A stretch of 64,000 nt of DNA from the NCBI RefSeq assembly GCF_014267175.1, contig NZ_JACMTR010000002.1, positions 4,799,501-4,863,500 on the forward strand, read 5' to 3'. This stretch comes from Pseudonocardia sp. C8 (lineage in GTDB: Bacteria > Actinomycetota > Actinomycetes > Mycobacteriales > Pseudonocardiaceae). This document shows, in pieces, positions 37,221 to 45,298 of the stretch. Numbering within the stretch: the stretch's first letter is position 1; every line of letters starts with the position of its first letter. A program made the translations under genes and the position numbers. The notes under the pieces were generated by a model, which saw only the letters and a program-made list of their open reading frames with translations, was not told the DNA's origin and ran no database searches.

Positions 37221-38081
37221 TTGGCCGACGACGGTATTGACGTCGCGGTGGCCTGCCGGGTGTTGAAGGTTTCCCGTTCCGGCTATTACGAGTGGTCCAC
37301 CCGGCCGCCCTCGGCCCGTGACGAGGAGAACGAATTGTTACTCAAGCACATCCGCCAGATTCACGCCGAGTCCCGCGGCACCTACGGTTGGCCGCGGGTG
37401 CACGCCGAACTCACGCTCGGGCTGGGCCTGCCGGTCAACCACAAACGGGTCGCACGACTCATGCGACAGGCCGGCATCCAGGGCCTCTACCGGCGCCGCC
37501 GGCGTGGCTGCACCGTGCGCGACCCCGCCGCAGATCCAGCCACCGACCTGGTCAATCGCAACTTCGCCGTCGAGGAGCCCAACCGCCTGTGGATCACCGA
37601 CATCACCGAGCACCCCACCGGCGACGGGAAGGTGTACTGCGCCGCGGTGATGGACTCCTATTCCCGCCTCATCATCGGCTGGTCGATCGCCGACCACATG
37701 CGCTCCGAACTGGTCACCGACGCCCTCGGCATGGCCATCCTGCGCCGAAACCCCGAAACCGGGACAACAATCCTACATTCCGACCACGGCGCGCAATACA
37801 CCTCCTGGGCGTTCGGCCAGCGACTCCGGGCCGCCGGCCTGCTCGCCTCGATGGGCACCGTCGGAGACTGCTACGACAATTCCATGATGGAATCCTTCTG
37901 GGGCACCCTGCAACTCGAACTCCTCGACGCTAAACAGTGGAAAACCCGCGAGGAACTTGCCAACGCAATCTTCGAATGGATAGAATTCTGGTATAACCCG
38001 AAACGGAGACACTCCCGCATCGGAATGCACAGCCCCGTCACGTTTGAAGCCCTGCACACGGAGTCAGACCAACACCACTGA
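37221..38081 (+). CDS. IS3 OrfB (DDE transposase)
   Basis: 286 residues counted from a TTG, but probably made as the OrfAB fusion, as the frame is open upstream to the slippery site. HTH_21 (GTYGWPRVHAELTL) and an rve integrase core with D in WITDITEHPTG, D in TILHSDHGAQY and E in NSMMESFWGTLQLEL. The DDE triad is complete. Confidence 0.93.
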   Translation: MADDGIDVAVACRVLKVSRSGYYEWSTRPPSARDEENELLLKHIRQIHAESRGTYGWPRVHAELTLGLGLPVNHKRVARLMRQAGIQGLYRRRRRGCTVRDPAADPATDLVNRNFAVEEPNRLWITDITEHPTGDGKVYCAAVMDSYSRLIIGWSIADHMRSELVTDALGMAILRRNPETGTTILHSDHGAQYTSWAFGQRLRAAGLLASMGTVGDCYDNSMMESFWGTLQLELLDAKQWKTREELANAIFEWIEFWYNPKRRHSRIGMHSPVTFEALHTESDQHH

Positions 38082-38458
38082 CCCCACACCCGATGTGTCC
38101 GACGAACAGGGCCAAGCTCACGATCTCGTCGCCGGTGTCGGGGACGGGGAGGTGGTGCTCGGGTTGGTCGGCGTCGATGGTGGCTGCGCGGCTGCGCATG
38201 GCTTCGACCGGTCGCAGGGCGGCGCCGCTGAGGGTGTAGGCGGCAAGCACGGCCACGAGCAGCACCAGCGGGAACACGATGAGTAGTTCGCGGATGAGGT
38301 CGGCGACGATGCCGTTGGCGTGCTGTTGCAGGACGCCGGTGGGGTCGCCTTCGTTCACCGCGTCGCGGAACTGCAGCACGGTCGCGATGCCCGCCCCGGC
38401 AAGGACGAGGGCCATGACGGCGGCGAACAGGATCGTCAGCCGCCAGCGGATGGGCAGT

Positions 38459-39157
38459 CTAGCCAGCAGAGGGCGCATGGTGGCCTCCGTCGGTGCGGAG
38501 TCGGTATCCGGCACCGCGCACGGTTTCGATGGAGCGCACGCCGAAGGGCCGGTCGATTTTCTGCCGCAGGTAGCGGACGTAGACATCGACCAGATTCGAG
38601 GTGGTGTCGAAGGCGGTGTCCCAGCAATGATCAAGCAGTTGGTCGCGGGTGTGCACCATGCCAGGCCGGCGCATGAGCGTTTCCAGCAGCACGAACTCCC
38701 GGTTACTGAGGAAGATTTCGGTGTCGCCGCGCCAGACGCGGTGGCTGGCCGGGTCCAGGTGCAGATCACCTGCTTGTAGTACGGGCGTGCGGTCGGCGAG
38801 GCCGCGGCGGGCGAGTGCGCGGAGCCGGGCGAACAGTTCGGTGAGGTGGAACGGTTTGGTCAGGTAGTCGTCGGCGCCGACGTCCAGGCCGCGGATGCGG
38901 TCGGGCACCGCACCGCGGGCAGTGAGCATGAGCACTGGCGTTGCCACCTTCCGCGTCCGCATCCGCGTGCACACCTCGAACCCGTCCGGTCCGGGCAGCA
39001 TCACATCCAGCACGATCACGTCGTACTCGCCAGCCAGCACCGCGGCCAGGGCTTGGTCACCGTCGGTGGCGACGTCGGCGACGTGGCCTTCTTCTCGCAG
39101 CCCGCGGGAGAGGAGCGCGGCCATTTTGGGTTCGTCTTCGACTACCAGGACGCGCAT
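38459..39157 (-). CDS. OmpR/PhoB-family response regulator
   Basis: 232 residues from an ATG with GAGGTGG upstream; an ATG seven codons earlier is less likely. Receiver: VLVVEDEPKMAALLSRGL, phospho-aspartate in VIVLDVMLPGPDG, lysine in DDYLTKPFH. Winged-helix domain: LSNREFVLLETLMRRPGMVH and DVYVRYLRQKID. It overlaps the start of its kinase gene, which is broken by the IS3 element, so it is now without its partner. Direct repeats upstream may be its own binding site. Confidence 0.94.
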   Translation of the reverse strand: MRVLVVEDEPKMAALLSRGLREEGHVADVATDGDQALAAVLAGEYDVIVLDVMLPGPDGFEVCTRMRTRKVATPVLMLTARGAVPDRIRGLDVGADDYLTKPFHLTELFARLRALARRGLADRTPVLQAGDLHLDPASHRVWRGDTEIFLSNREFVLLETLMRRPGMVHTRDQLLDHCWDTAFDTTSNLVDVYVRYLRQKIDRPFGVRSIETVRGAGYRLRTDGGHHAPSAG

Positions 39158-39200
39158 GGCCACCTCACGATCCGGCATCCCCGGTCACCGGGGAAGTTGT

Positions 39201-39219
39201 TCTCATCGTCCTCTCATCG
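39201..39219. promoter_or_regulatory. Direct repeat TCTCATCG, likely OmpR-type site
   Basis: TCTCATCG occurs at 39201-39208 and 39212-39219, 11 bp apart (one helical turn), upstream of the regulator gene. Such tandem repeats are typical of OmpR-family autoregulation. Next to it, CCCCGG-TCA-CCGGGG (39179-39193) is a palindrome. Downstream, a well-placed ribosome site and start at ~39297 lead nowhere and may be a lost gene. Confidence 0.5.
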
Positions 39220-39349
39220 ACTGCTCGTACCGTCTGCGGTGCAACCAGGGTTGCAGCACACGAGTGCCCCAGCGAGCAGGAGGGGAGCATCGACGTGTCC
39301 GTCAATGCGCAGCTCATCCCCGGTGGAGAATGCGCCCCACGACGTCCGG

Positions 39350-40114
39350 CTAGCGGCGGAGCCGATGAGCTGTGGTGTCGAACAGTCGACGCTGGGCGAG
39401 GTGGCTGGCCACGGCGGCGGCCACGGTCGCGGCGGCCAGCAGCATGTACATGACCACGATCTGGTAGCGGATCGCGGTCAGTGGGTCGACGCCGGCCAGG
39501 ATCAGCCCGGTCATCGCCCCCGGCAGGCTGATCAGGCCGACGACCTTGGTCGAATCGATCGCGGGCAGCAGTGCAGTACGGGCGGCCGAACGCCGGTGCG
39601 GGGCGAAGGCGTCCACGAGCGACATCGCCAGCGCCAGGCGCGCCTCGATCACCGGCCGGGCGTGACGCACGTCTTCGACCAGCCGCAGCAAGGTCAAGCC
39701 GGTGGCCTGCATCGCGGTGGCCACGATCATGCCGCCGATCGGCACCACGACCTCGGGCCGAGCCGGCAGGACGCCCAGGAGCAGCAGGCTGGCCAGCGAG
39801 ACCAGCGAGCCGACGGCGATCGCGACGGTGGCCAGCAGCCATCCGCGAGGCACACCCCGACCGCGCCGACCAGCAACGTGCCCGGCGACCAGCACCATCA
39901 ATCCCACCCAGCCCGCGGCACCGAGCAGCCCGGCGTGCTGGAACAGCAGCAGGAGCACGACGCCGACGGCGGCCAGTTGCGCGGCGGCCCGCGCGGAGGC
40001 GATGAGCAGGTCGCGGGTGAGGCCGAACCGCTGGTGGACGGCGACCGCGACGGCCACCGCCACCAGCAGCACCGATGCCGCCACCTGCAGCCAGGTCACG
40101 TCCGTGGTGATCAT
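39350..40114 (-). CDS. fetB: FetB-type ABC permease (UPF0014)
   Basis: 254 residues with about seven membrane helices. Family motifs: PIGGMIVATAMQATGLTLLR, then RLALAMSLVDAFAPHRRSAA and LISLPGAMTGLILAGVDPLT. FetAB of E. coli exports iron and limits oxidative stress. Here the neighbourhood is chromate resistance, so export of iron or another metal during chromate stress is a guess. It overlaps fetA by 4 bases. Confidence 0.85.
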   Translation of the reverse strand: MITTDVTWLQVAASVLLVAVAVAVAVHQRFGLTRDLLIASARAAAQLAAVGVVLLLLFQHAGLLGAAGWVGLMVLVAGHVAGRRGRGVPRGWLLATVAIAVGSLVSLASLLLLGVLPARPEVVVPIGGMIVATAMQATGLTLLRLVEDVRHARPVIEARLALAMSLVDAFAPHRRSAARTALLPAIDSTKVVGLISLPGAMTGLILAGVDPLTAIRYQIVVMYMLLAAATVAAAVASHLAQRRLFDTTAHRLRR

Positions 40115-40791
40115 GAGGCTGCCTCCGGGTACTGGATGTCGTCGGGTGCGCCCGAGGCCAGCACGCGGCCGTGGTCCAGCAGGATGACGTGGTCGGCGAC
40201 GCGGCGGACTTGGTCGGCGTTGTGGCTGACCAGCACAACCGCACAGCCGCGCCCGACAAGATCGCGGACGGTGCGCTCGATGGCGGTGGCACTGGCCGCG
40301 TCCAGTGACGCGGTGGGCTCATCGAGCAGCAGAACCTCCGGCTCCAGCGCCAAGGCGCGAGCCAGGCACACCCGTTGGGCTTCCCCGCCGGACAGCCCTG
40401 TGGTGCTGCGATCGAGAAACGACAACGGCAGGCCGACCCGAGACAACAGGGCACCTACCTCCTCTGGGGCCACGTGCGGGCAGCCGAGGCGGATCTCCTC
40501 GGCCACCGACTCGCTCAACAACTGGGGCTGCTGCGCGACGAGCTGCACTCGGCGTCGCAGATCCAGCACGTCATACCGGCCCAGCGCGGTCCCGTGGAAG
40601 GTGATCTGCCCGGCGTCGGGGTCATCCAGCCGGACCAGCAACCGCAGCAACCGCGACTTGCCCGCCCCACTGCGGCCCACCACAGCGGTGCACGCAGCGG
40701 GCGGGATCTGCGCCGAAACGTCCTCCAGCACGAGCGCCGGGCCGTGCCGCAGCGTCACGCCACGGAGGGCGAACACCGAGTCCTGCTGCAC
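40111..40791 (-). CDS. fetA: FetA-type ABC transporter ATPase
   Basis: 226 residues from a GTG with GAGGGGG upstream. Walker A is GRSGAGKSRLLRLL, the Q-loop is in VQLVAQQPQLLSESV, the signature is LSGGEAQRVCLARAL and Walker B is VLLLDEPTASLD. It starts 24 bp from a perfect 16-bp palindrome shared with the chromate operon. Confidence 0.87.
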   Translation of the reverse strand: MQQDSVFALRGVTLRHGPALVLEDVSAQIPPAACTAVVGRSGAGKSRLLRLLVRLDDPDAGQITFHGTALGRYDVLDLRRRVQLVAQQPQLLSESVAEEIRLGCPHVAPEEVGALLSRVGLPLSFLDRSTTGLSGGEAQRVCLARALALEPEVLLLDEPTASLDAASATAIERTVRDLVGRGCAVVLVSHNADQVRRVADHVILLDHGRVLASGAPDDIQYPEAAS

Positions 40792-40814
40792 ATCGACCCC
40801 CTCGCTGAGATTCT

Positions 40815-40830
40815 TGTAACCATGGTTACA
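40815..40830. promoter_or_regulatory. Perfect palindrome TGTAACCATGGTTACA, probable ChrB operator
   Basis: A 16-bp perfect palindrome lies between divergent fetA (24 bp) and the DUF1259 gene (16 bp), where it would cover transcript starts. The same sequence, as two half-overlapping units, sits at the start of chrB at 44296-44328. Confidence 0.8.
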
Positions 40831-40845
40831 TCGTGGAGGATAGTG

Positions 40846-41866
40846 ATGGCAATGCCTCAACGGCTCCGTTCCGAGAAGTCAGGCTGGTTCTCCCGGCCAA
40901 GTCACATCGGCCCTTCGGTCACCGTGGCCGTGCTCGCGGCTGTGGCCCTCGTGGTCAGCGGCTGCAGCGGCGGAACCACACCGCCGCACCAGCAGCATCC
41001 CGCCGCGGGCACGGGTGCCCAAGCCGCGGAGGCGCCAGTGCCCACGACCGAGGCTGACTGGCGAGGTGCGGCCGAGGTGCTGGGCCGGCCGGGCAAGCTC
41101 AAAGACGGCACGGTCTACCGGTTCAGCTTCCCGCGCTCGGACCTGGACGTGACCTCGCAGAACGTGACGGTCAAGCCCGCGTTGGCGCTGGGCTCCTACG
41201 CGGCTTTCGCTCGCTATCCGGATGGCTCGTCGATGGTGATGGGCGATTTGGTGGTCACCGAAGGCGAGTTGCCCGCCGTGACCGATGCGTTGCAGCGCGC
41301 GGGGATCAACCAGACCGCCATTCACAAACACCTGTTGGATGAATCCCCGCCGGTGTGGTGGAGCCCATATCCACGGCCACGGCAACCCCCAAGACCTCGC
41401 CCGCGGCATCCGGTCCGCTCTGGACGCCACTGCCACGCCACCGCCCAGCAGCCAGCAGCAGCCCCCGCCGGAGCTGGACACCGCAGGAATCGATGCCGCG
41501 CTCGGGCGCAAAGGAACCGCTGAAGGCGGGGTCTATAAGTTCTCCGTGCCCCGCAAGGAGACCATCAGCGATTCCGGCATGGTCGTGCCACCCGCGATGG
41601 GCGTGACCACGGCGCTGAACTTCCAACCCACCGGCGGAGGCCGCGCCGTGATCAACGGCGACTTCGCCATGACCGCAGGCGAAGTACAGCCGGTGCTACG
41701 AGCCCTACGGCAACACGGCATCAGCGTGATCTCACTGCACAACCACGGACTGAACGACGAACCGCGCCTGTTCTACACCCACTTCTGGGCCGAAGGCGAC
41801 GCTGTCCAACTCGCCCAAGCCCTGCGCCCGGCGCTGGACGCCACCAACGTGAAGCCACCCAAGTAA
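40846..41866 (+). pseudogene. DUF1259 (LppY/LpqO-like) lipoprotein, frameshifted
   Basis: The first frame gives a signal peptide with a lipobox (VALVVSGCSGG), then a DUF1259 domain ending ...HLLDESPPVWW. Near 41359-41363 one extra base shifts the frame. If it is removed, translation goes on AHIHGHGNPQDLARGIRSAL and into a second DUF1259 domain (SGMVVPPAMGVTTALNFQPT, FAMTAGEVQPVLRALRQHGI, VISLHNHGLNDEPRLFYTHF). The whole would be ~340 residues. A sequencing error is possible. DUF1259 proteins often lie beside chromate genes. Confidence 0.8.
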
Positions 41867-41878
41867 CGGGCCGCAGCC

Positions 41879-42838
41879 ATGACGCACCACCTGGTCGACT
41901 CCCGCACGTCCCCCCGCGGCGGCAAGGGCCTGCCGACGGCGGCGCGGCGTCTCGGGATCGTGGTGTCGGTCGTGCTGATCGGCGCGGCCGGGTGGCTGCT
42001 GGTCCGGGAACTGCGCGGGCTGCGTTTCGGCGCGGTCGTGGGCTATCTCGGCACGGTCTCGCCCGGGTGGCTGCTGGTGGCGCTGGTCGGCACGGTCGCG
42101 GCCTACGTCGCGCTCGTCGGCTACGACGCGCTCGCGCTGCGGCACGTTGGCCACCCGTTGCCGTGGCGGCGGGTGGTGCGCGTGGGGTTGATCGGGTTCG
42201 GGATCAGCAACACGGCCGGCCAGGTGTGGTTGGCCGGTGGCGCGGTGCGGTATCGCCTCTACCGGGCGGCGGGGCTGGCTGCCGGCGAGATCGCCGGCGT
42301 GGTCGTGTTCGTGTCGCTGGCGTTCTGGCTGGGCTATCTCGCCCTGGCCGGCGTGGTGTTCCCCCTCGCCGCGCCCGGCGTGCCCCCGAGTCTGCGGCTG
42401 GGCGTTCCGCTGGACACGCTGGGGTGGGTCTGCCTGGCCCTGGTGGGCGCCTACCTGGCCTGGTGTGGGCTCGGGCAGGACCAAGCCCGATTGCGCCCAC
42501 CGGCGCTGCGGGTGGCGCTGCCCCAGGTCGGGGTGGCCGTGCTGCGCACGCTGCTCACCGCGAGCGTGCTGTACGCGGTGCTGCCGGAGGGGGTCGACTA
42601 CCTCGCCGTCCTGGGCGTGTTCGTGTTCGCCGTCGGCATCGCAACCCTCGGGCAGGTGCCGGGCGCGGCCGGGGTGCTGGAGGCCGTGGTGCTGGTGGCG
42701 CTGCCCGCCCTCGACCCGGCCGCGGCCGTGGGCGCGCTCGTGCTGTTCCGGCTCCTGTACTACCTGCTGCCCCTCGCGGCGGCGCTGGTCGCCCTGACCT
42801 TTTCCGAACTCCACCCCCGTCCCGGAGGCGCATCGTGA
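41879..42838 (+). CDS. MprF-like flippase domain protein (LPG synthase TM family)
   Basis: 319 residues with about eight membrane helices. Motifs such as YVALVGYDALALRHVGHPLP and GFGISNTAGQVWLAGGAVRY, and later FAVGIATLGQVPGAAGVLEA, fit the membrane half of MprF, which flips aminoacyl-phosphatidylglycerol. Here that half is a separate gene, followed with a 4-base overlap by the synthase half. Its start is 12 bases after the DUF1259 stop, so it may belong to the palindrome-controlled transcript. Confidence 0.85.
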   Translation: MTHHLVDSRTSPRGGKGLPTAARRLGIVVSVVLIGAAGWLLVRELRGLRFGAVVGYLGTVSPGWLLVALVGTVAAYVALVGYDALALRHVGHPLPWRRVVRVGLIGFGISNTAGQVWLAGGAVRYRLYRAAGLAAGEIAGVVVFVSLAFWLGYLALAGVVFPLAAPGVPPSLRLGVPLDTLGWVCLALVGAYLAWCGLGQDQARLRPPALRVALPQVGVAVLRTLLTASVLYAVLPEGVDYLAVLGVFVFAVGIATLGQVPGAAGVLEAVVLVALPALDPAAAVGALVLFRLLYYLLPLAAALVALTFSELHPRPGGAS

Positions 42839-43893
42839 GCCCGGAGACGCAGCACATGCCCACCCGGCGAGAGCGCTCGTTCGAGCGCGCCCGCGCGATC
42901 CTGCGTGCCTACCCGGCCGCCAAGGCCCAACTCGCCGTGCTCGACGACAAGCACCTCTTGTTCAACTCCGCCGGCACCGCCTTCATCATGTACGCCGGCC
43001 ACGGCCGCAGCTGCGTCGCCCTCGGCGACCCGGTTGGCCCGCCGCAGCACGCCCCCGCGCTGATCCGGCAATTCCACACCATGTGCACCACCCGCGGGCT
43101 GCGGCCGGTGTTCCACGAACTCAGCAATGACCACCTCGCCACCGCCACCACCCTGGGGCTGCACCCGCTGCGCATCGCCGAGGAAGCCCGCGTGCGCCTG
43201 GACACCTTCTCGCTGACCGGCCGCCGGCGGCACAACCTGCGCAACCGGCTGCGCAACGCGACCAAGGACGGGCGCACCTTCACCTGGGTCCCCTCGTTGG
43301 CCCACGCCCCGCACCGGCTGTCCGAACTACACGCAATCTCCCACGAGTGGCTGGGCACGAAACCTTCCCGGGAAAAACGCTTCTCGCTGGGCCGGTTCGA
43401 CCCCGACTACCTGACCACCGTCGACTTCGCTGCCGGCCTCATCCAGCAGCACGACCAGCCCCTCGCCTTCGTCACCACCTGGGCCGGTACCAGCCACCAG
43501 GAGCTGTACCTCGACCTCATGCGCTGCCGGCCCACTGCCCCGCGCGGCACCATGGACCTGCTGTTCGTCCGCATGCTGCAGCAGGCCCACGCCGACGGAT
43601 ACACCTGGTTCAACCTCGGCATGTCCCCGCTGCCACCGGCCACCGACGACCTCTCCACACGGCGATTCGGCCGGCTCTACGCCCAGGCCCGCGACCTCGC
43701 GCACCACTTCTACAACCTCGACGGGCTACGCCAGTACAAAGACAAATTCGACCCCCACTGGTCGCCCCGCTACCTACTCGCCCCGAGCCGACCCGGCCTC
43801 CTCCGCGCCCTGTCCGACGTCGCCCTGCTCACCTCCGGCGGCACCCGCGGCATCCTCGGCGACACCTGGCACCACCTCACCCGACGCCGATGA
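42835..43893 (+). CDS. Phosphatidylglycerol lysyltransferase domain protein (DUF2156, MprF C-half)
   Basis: 352 residues from a GTG overlapping the previous stop, with CGGAGGCG upstream. GNAT-like synthase half of MprF: KHLLFNSAGTAFIMYAGHGR, SCVALGDPVGPPQHA, RHNLRNRLRNATKDGRTF and the C-terminal RRFGRLYAQARDLAHHFYNL, LRQYKDKFDPHWSPRYL. It transfers an amino acid from tRNA to phosphatidylglycerol, making the membrane less negative. Confidence 0.88.
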   Translation: MSPETQHMPTRRERSFERARAILRAYPAAKAQLAVLDDKHLLFNSAGTAFIMYAGHGRSCVALGDPVGPPQHAPALIRQFHTMCTTRGLRPVFHELSNDHLATATTLGLHPLRIAEEARVRLDTFSLTGRRRHNLRNRLRNATKDGRTFTWVPSLAHAPHRLSELHAISHEWLGTKPSREKRFSLGRFDPDYLTTVDFAAGLIQQHDQPLAFVTTWAGTSHQELYLDLMRCRPTAPRGTMDLLFVRMLQQAHADGYTWFNLGMSPLPPATDDLSTRRFGRLYAQARDLAHHFYNLDGLRQYKDKFDPHWSPRYLLAPSRPGLLRALSDVALLTSGGTRGILGDTWHHLTRRR

Positions 43894-44019
43894 CCCAGCC
43901 ACCCGCCCGACAACCCATACACCAGCCACACCCGCCAACGCAGCGACGAGAAGCCCCGGTTTGCTCCAAGCAGGCCTGCTGCACACCGTCCCCGTCCCCA
44001 ACATGGAAAGGAAACCGCG

Positions 44020-44235
44020 ATGCGACCGCAGAACACCCTGGATTGGGTAGCCTTTGTCCTCCTGCTTGTCGGCGCGTTCGCCTGGGCCGCGTTCATCACC
44101 GACGTCAACGTCCTCGACGTAGCCCTGGAACCCATCGCCGACGTCCTCGACGACACCGTCTTCGGACTCATCGGCCTGGCCGGGCTGTACTGGATCGCCC
44201 GCGTACTCGGCCTGCCCCCGAAAGCCTCAAGATAG
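44020..44235 (+). CDS. DUF378 family small membrane protein
   Basis: 71 residues from an ATG with AAAGGA upstream. Two helices (VAFVLLLVGAFAWAAFITDV and DTVFGLIGLAGLYWIARVLG) in the arrangement typical of DUF378. Function unknown. It lies in the same direction as the MprF pair, 126 bp downstream. Confidence 0.75.
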   Translation: MRPQNTLDWVAFVLLLVGAFAWAAFITDVNVLDVALEPIADVLDDTVFGLIGLAGLYWIARVLGLPPKASR

Positions 44236-44295
44236 CGGCGTGCCCTCTGCCGCTGTCCGCACAGCGCGACCGTCCCCTGCAGAAGAGGGTATTGA

Positions 44296-44328
44296 TGTAA
44301 CCATGGTTGTACTGCAACCATGGTTACA
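44296..44328 (+). promoter_or_regulatory. Double palindrome at the chrB start, probable ChrB operator
   Basis: TGTAACCATGGTT (44296-44308), seven bases, then AACCATGGTTACA (44316-44328): two AACCATGGTT cores 17 bp apart in a larger symmetric unit. Its last base is the A of the chrB ATG, so the message is probably leaderless and bound ChrB would block it. Confidence 0.8.
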
Positions 44329-44834
44329 TGTCATCGGAGGCTGCTGGCCCACATGCGCCCGGGGAGTGGGTGTTGCTGTCGTACCGCATGCCGCGGGAGC
44401 CCTCCACCCCGAGGATCGCGGTGTGGCGCAAGCTCAAACGCCTCGGCGTGGCTCAACTCGCCGACGGGGTCGTCGCGCTCCCGGCCGACGCGCGCACCCG
44501 CGAACATTTGGAATGGCTCGCCGACGAGATCATCGAGGGCGGCGGCATCGCCGGGATCTGGATCGCCCGGCCAGCCAGCCTCGCACAGGAGCGGGAACTG
44601 GCCTCGGGGATGGCCGAAGCCCGGGCGGGCGAATACCGCGCCCTCGCTGAGGAAGCCACCACGGCCGCCGACCTGGCAGAGAACGCGCGGCTGTCCACGG
44701 CGCGGCGACTGCGGGCCGAACTGCGGCGCATCACGCGCCGCGACTACTTCCCGCCACCGGATCGTGAGCAGGCGCGCCGCGCGGTCGAAGCGCTGCTGCA
44801 TCCCACCGCAACCGACCTGCCGCAGGAGAGCTGA
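44328..44834 (+). CDS. chrB: ChrB N-terminal domain protein, chromate-sensing regulator
   Basis: 168 residues. ChrB_N pattern: WVLLSYRMPREPSTPRIAVW, then RKLKRLGVAQLADGVVALPA, and EHLEWLADEIIEGGG. In other bacteria ChrB is one protein whose N-half binds DNA and whose C-half senses chromate. Here the two halves are separate genes 3 bases apart. There is no Shine-Dalgarno sequence; the operator abuts the ATG. Confidence 0.85.
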   Translation: MSSEAAGPHAPGEWVLLSYRMPREPSTPRIAVWRKLKRLGVAQLADGVVALPADARTREHLEWLADEIIEGGGIAGIWIARPASLAQERELASGMAEARAGEYRALAEEATTAADLAENARLSTARRLRAELRRITRRDYFPPPDREQARRAVEALLHPTATDLPQES

Positions 44835-44837
44835 CCG

Positions 44838-45269
44838 ATGAAGTGGGCCACCCGCGCCAACATCCACATCGACCGGGCCGCCTGTGCCTGGCTGATTCGC
44901 CGCACCATCGATGCCGAGGCGGAGTTCGTCTTCGTCGCCGACCCCGCCGAGGTGCCCACCGACGCGACCCCGTTTGACATGCGCGGGGTCGAACTCGGGC
45001 ACCACCAGGGGGATTGCAGCTTCGAGACCATCCTGCGCCGCTACGACATCACCGACCCCGTGCTGTGGCGCATCGCCGAGGTCATCCACGAAGCCGACCT
45101 CGACGACGAACGCTACGACGCCCCCGAAGCCCCCGGTATCGATGTCGCGCTGCGCGCGCTGTCGATGGTTTGCGACGACGAGCAAGTCCTGGCCCACACC
45201 CGCCCGCTGTTCGACGGGCTCTACGAGTACTACCGCCGCGCCACTCTGCTCGGCCGCGAACCCGCATAG
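44838..45269 (+). CDS. ChrB C-terminal domain protein
   Basis: 143 residues. ChrB_C pattern: WATRANIHIDRAACAWLIRR, FVADPAEVPTDATPFDMRGV, LGHHQGDCSFETILRRY and EVIHEADLDDERYDAPEA, with conserved His, Cys and Asp residues likely to bind metal. It may reduce or sense chromate. It is translated with the N-half and followed 29 bases later by chrA. Confidence 0.88.
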   Translation: MKWATRANIHIDRAACAWLIRRTIDAEAEFVFVADPAEVPTDATPFDMRGVELGHHQGDCSFETILRRYDITDPVLWRIAEVIHEADLDDERYDAPEAPGIDVALRALSMVCDDEQVLAHTRPLFDGLYEYYRRATLLGREPA

Positions 45270-45298
45270 CCCCCACTGTCCACAGAGGAACAGAATCG

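Larger units (their letters stand above)
36843..38120 (+). mobile_element. IS3-family insertion sequence, 1278 bp
   Basis: Ends are TGAGCTTGGCC...GGCCAAGCTCA, with longer imperfect terminal repeats (GAGCTTGGCCC.GT...CGGACAC on both sides). CGAT is duplicated at 36839-36842 and 38121-38124. Two reading frames overlap by a -1 shift. The short repeats are intact, so the insertion looks recent. Confidence 0.93.
36102..38478 (-). pseudogene. OmpR-type sensor histidine kinase, split by IS3 element
   Basis: The N-terminal part (38121-38478) encodes two membrane helices and a HAMP region ending PVPDTGDEI; the C-terminal part (36102-36842) continues ARLGQTLNAMLTRL with the H-box ADASHELRTPLSLL, N-box NLVDNALRHA and G-boxes DHGPGLP and GSGLGLAI. 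Removing the IS and one copy of the CGAT duplication restores an open frame of 364 residues exactly. The gene starts inside the end of the regulator gene. As it stands, the kinase cannot be made whole. Confidence 0.93.

Noticed and set aside
38846..40819. A 657-codon forward frame over regulator, fetB and fetA
   Set aside because: Its composition is an antisense shadow; fetA and fetB motifs are on the reverse strand.
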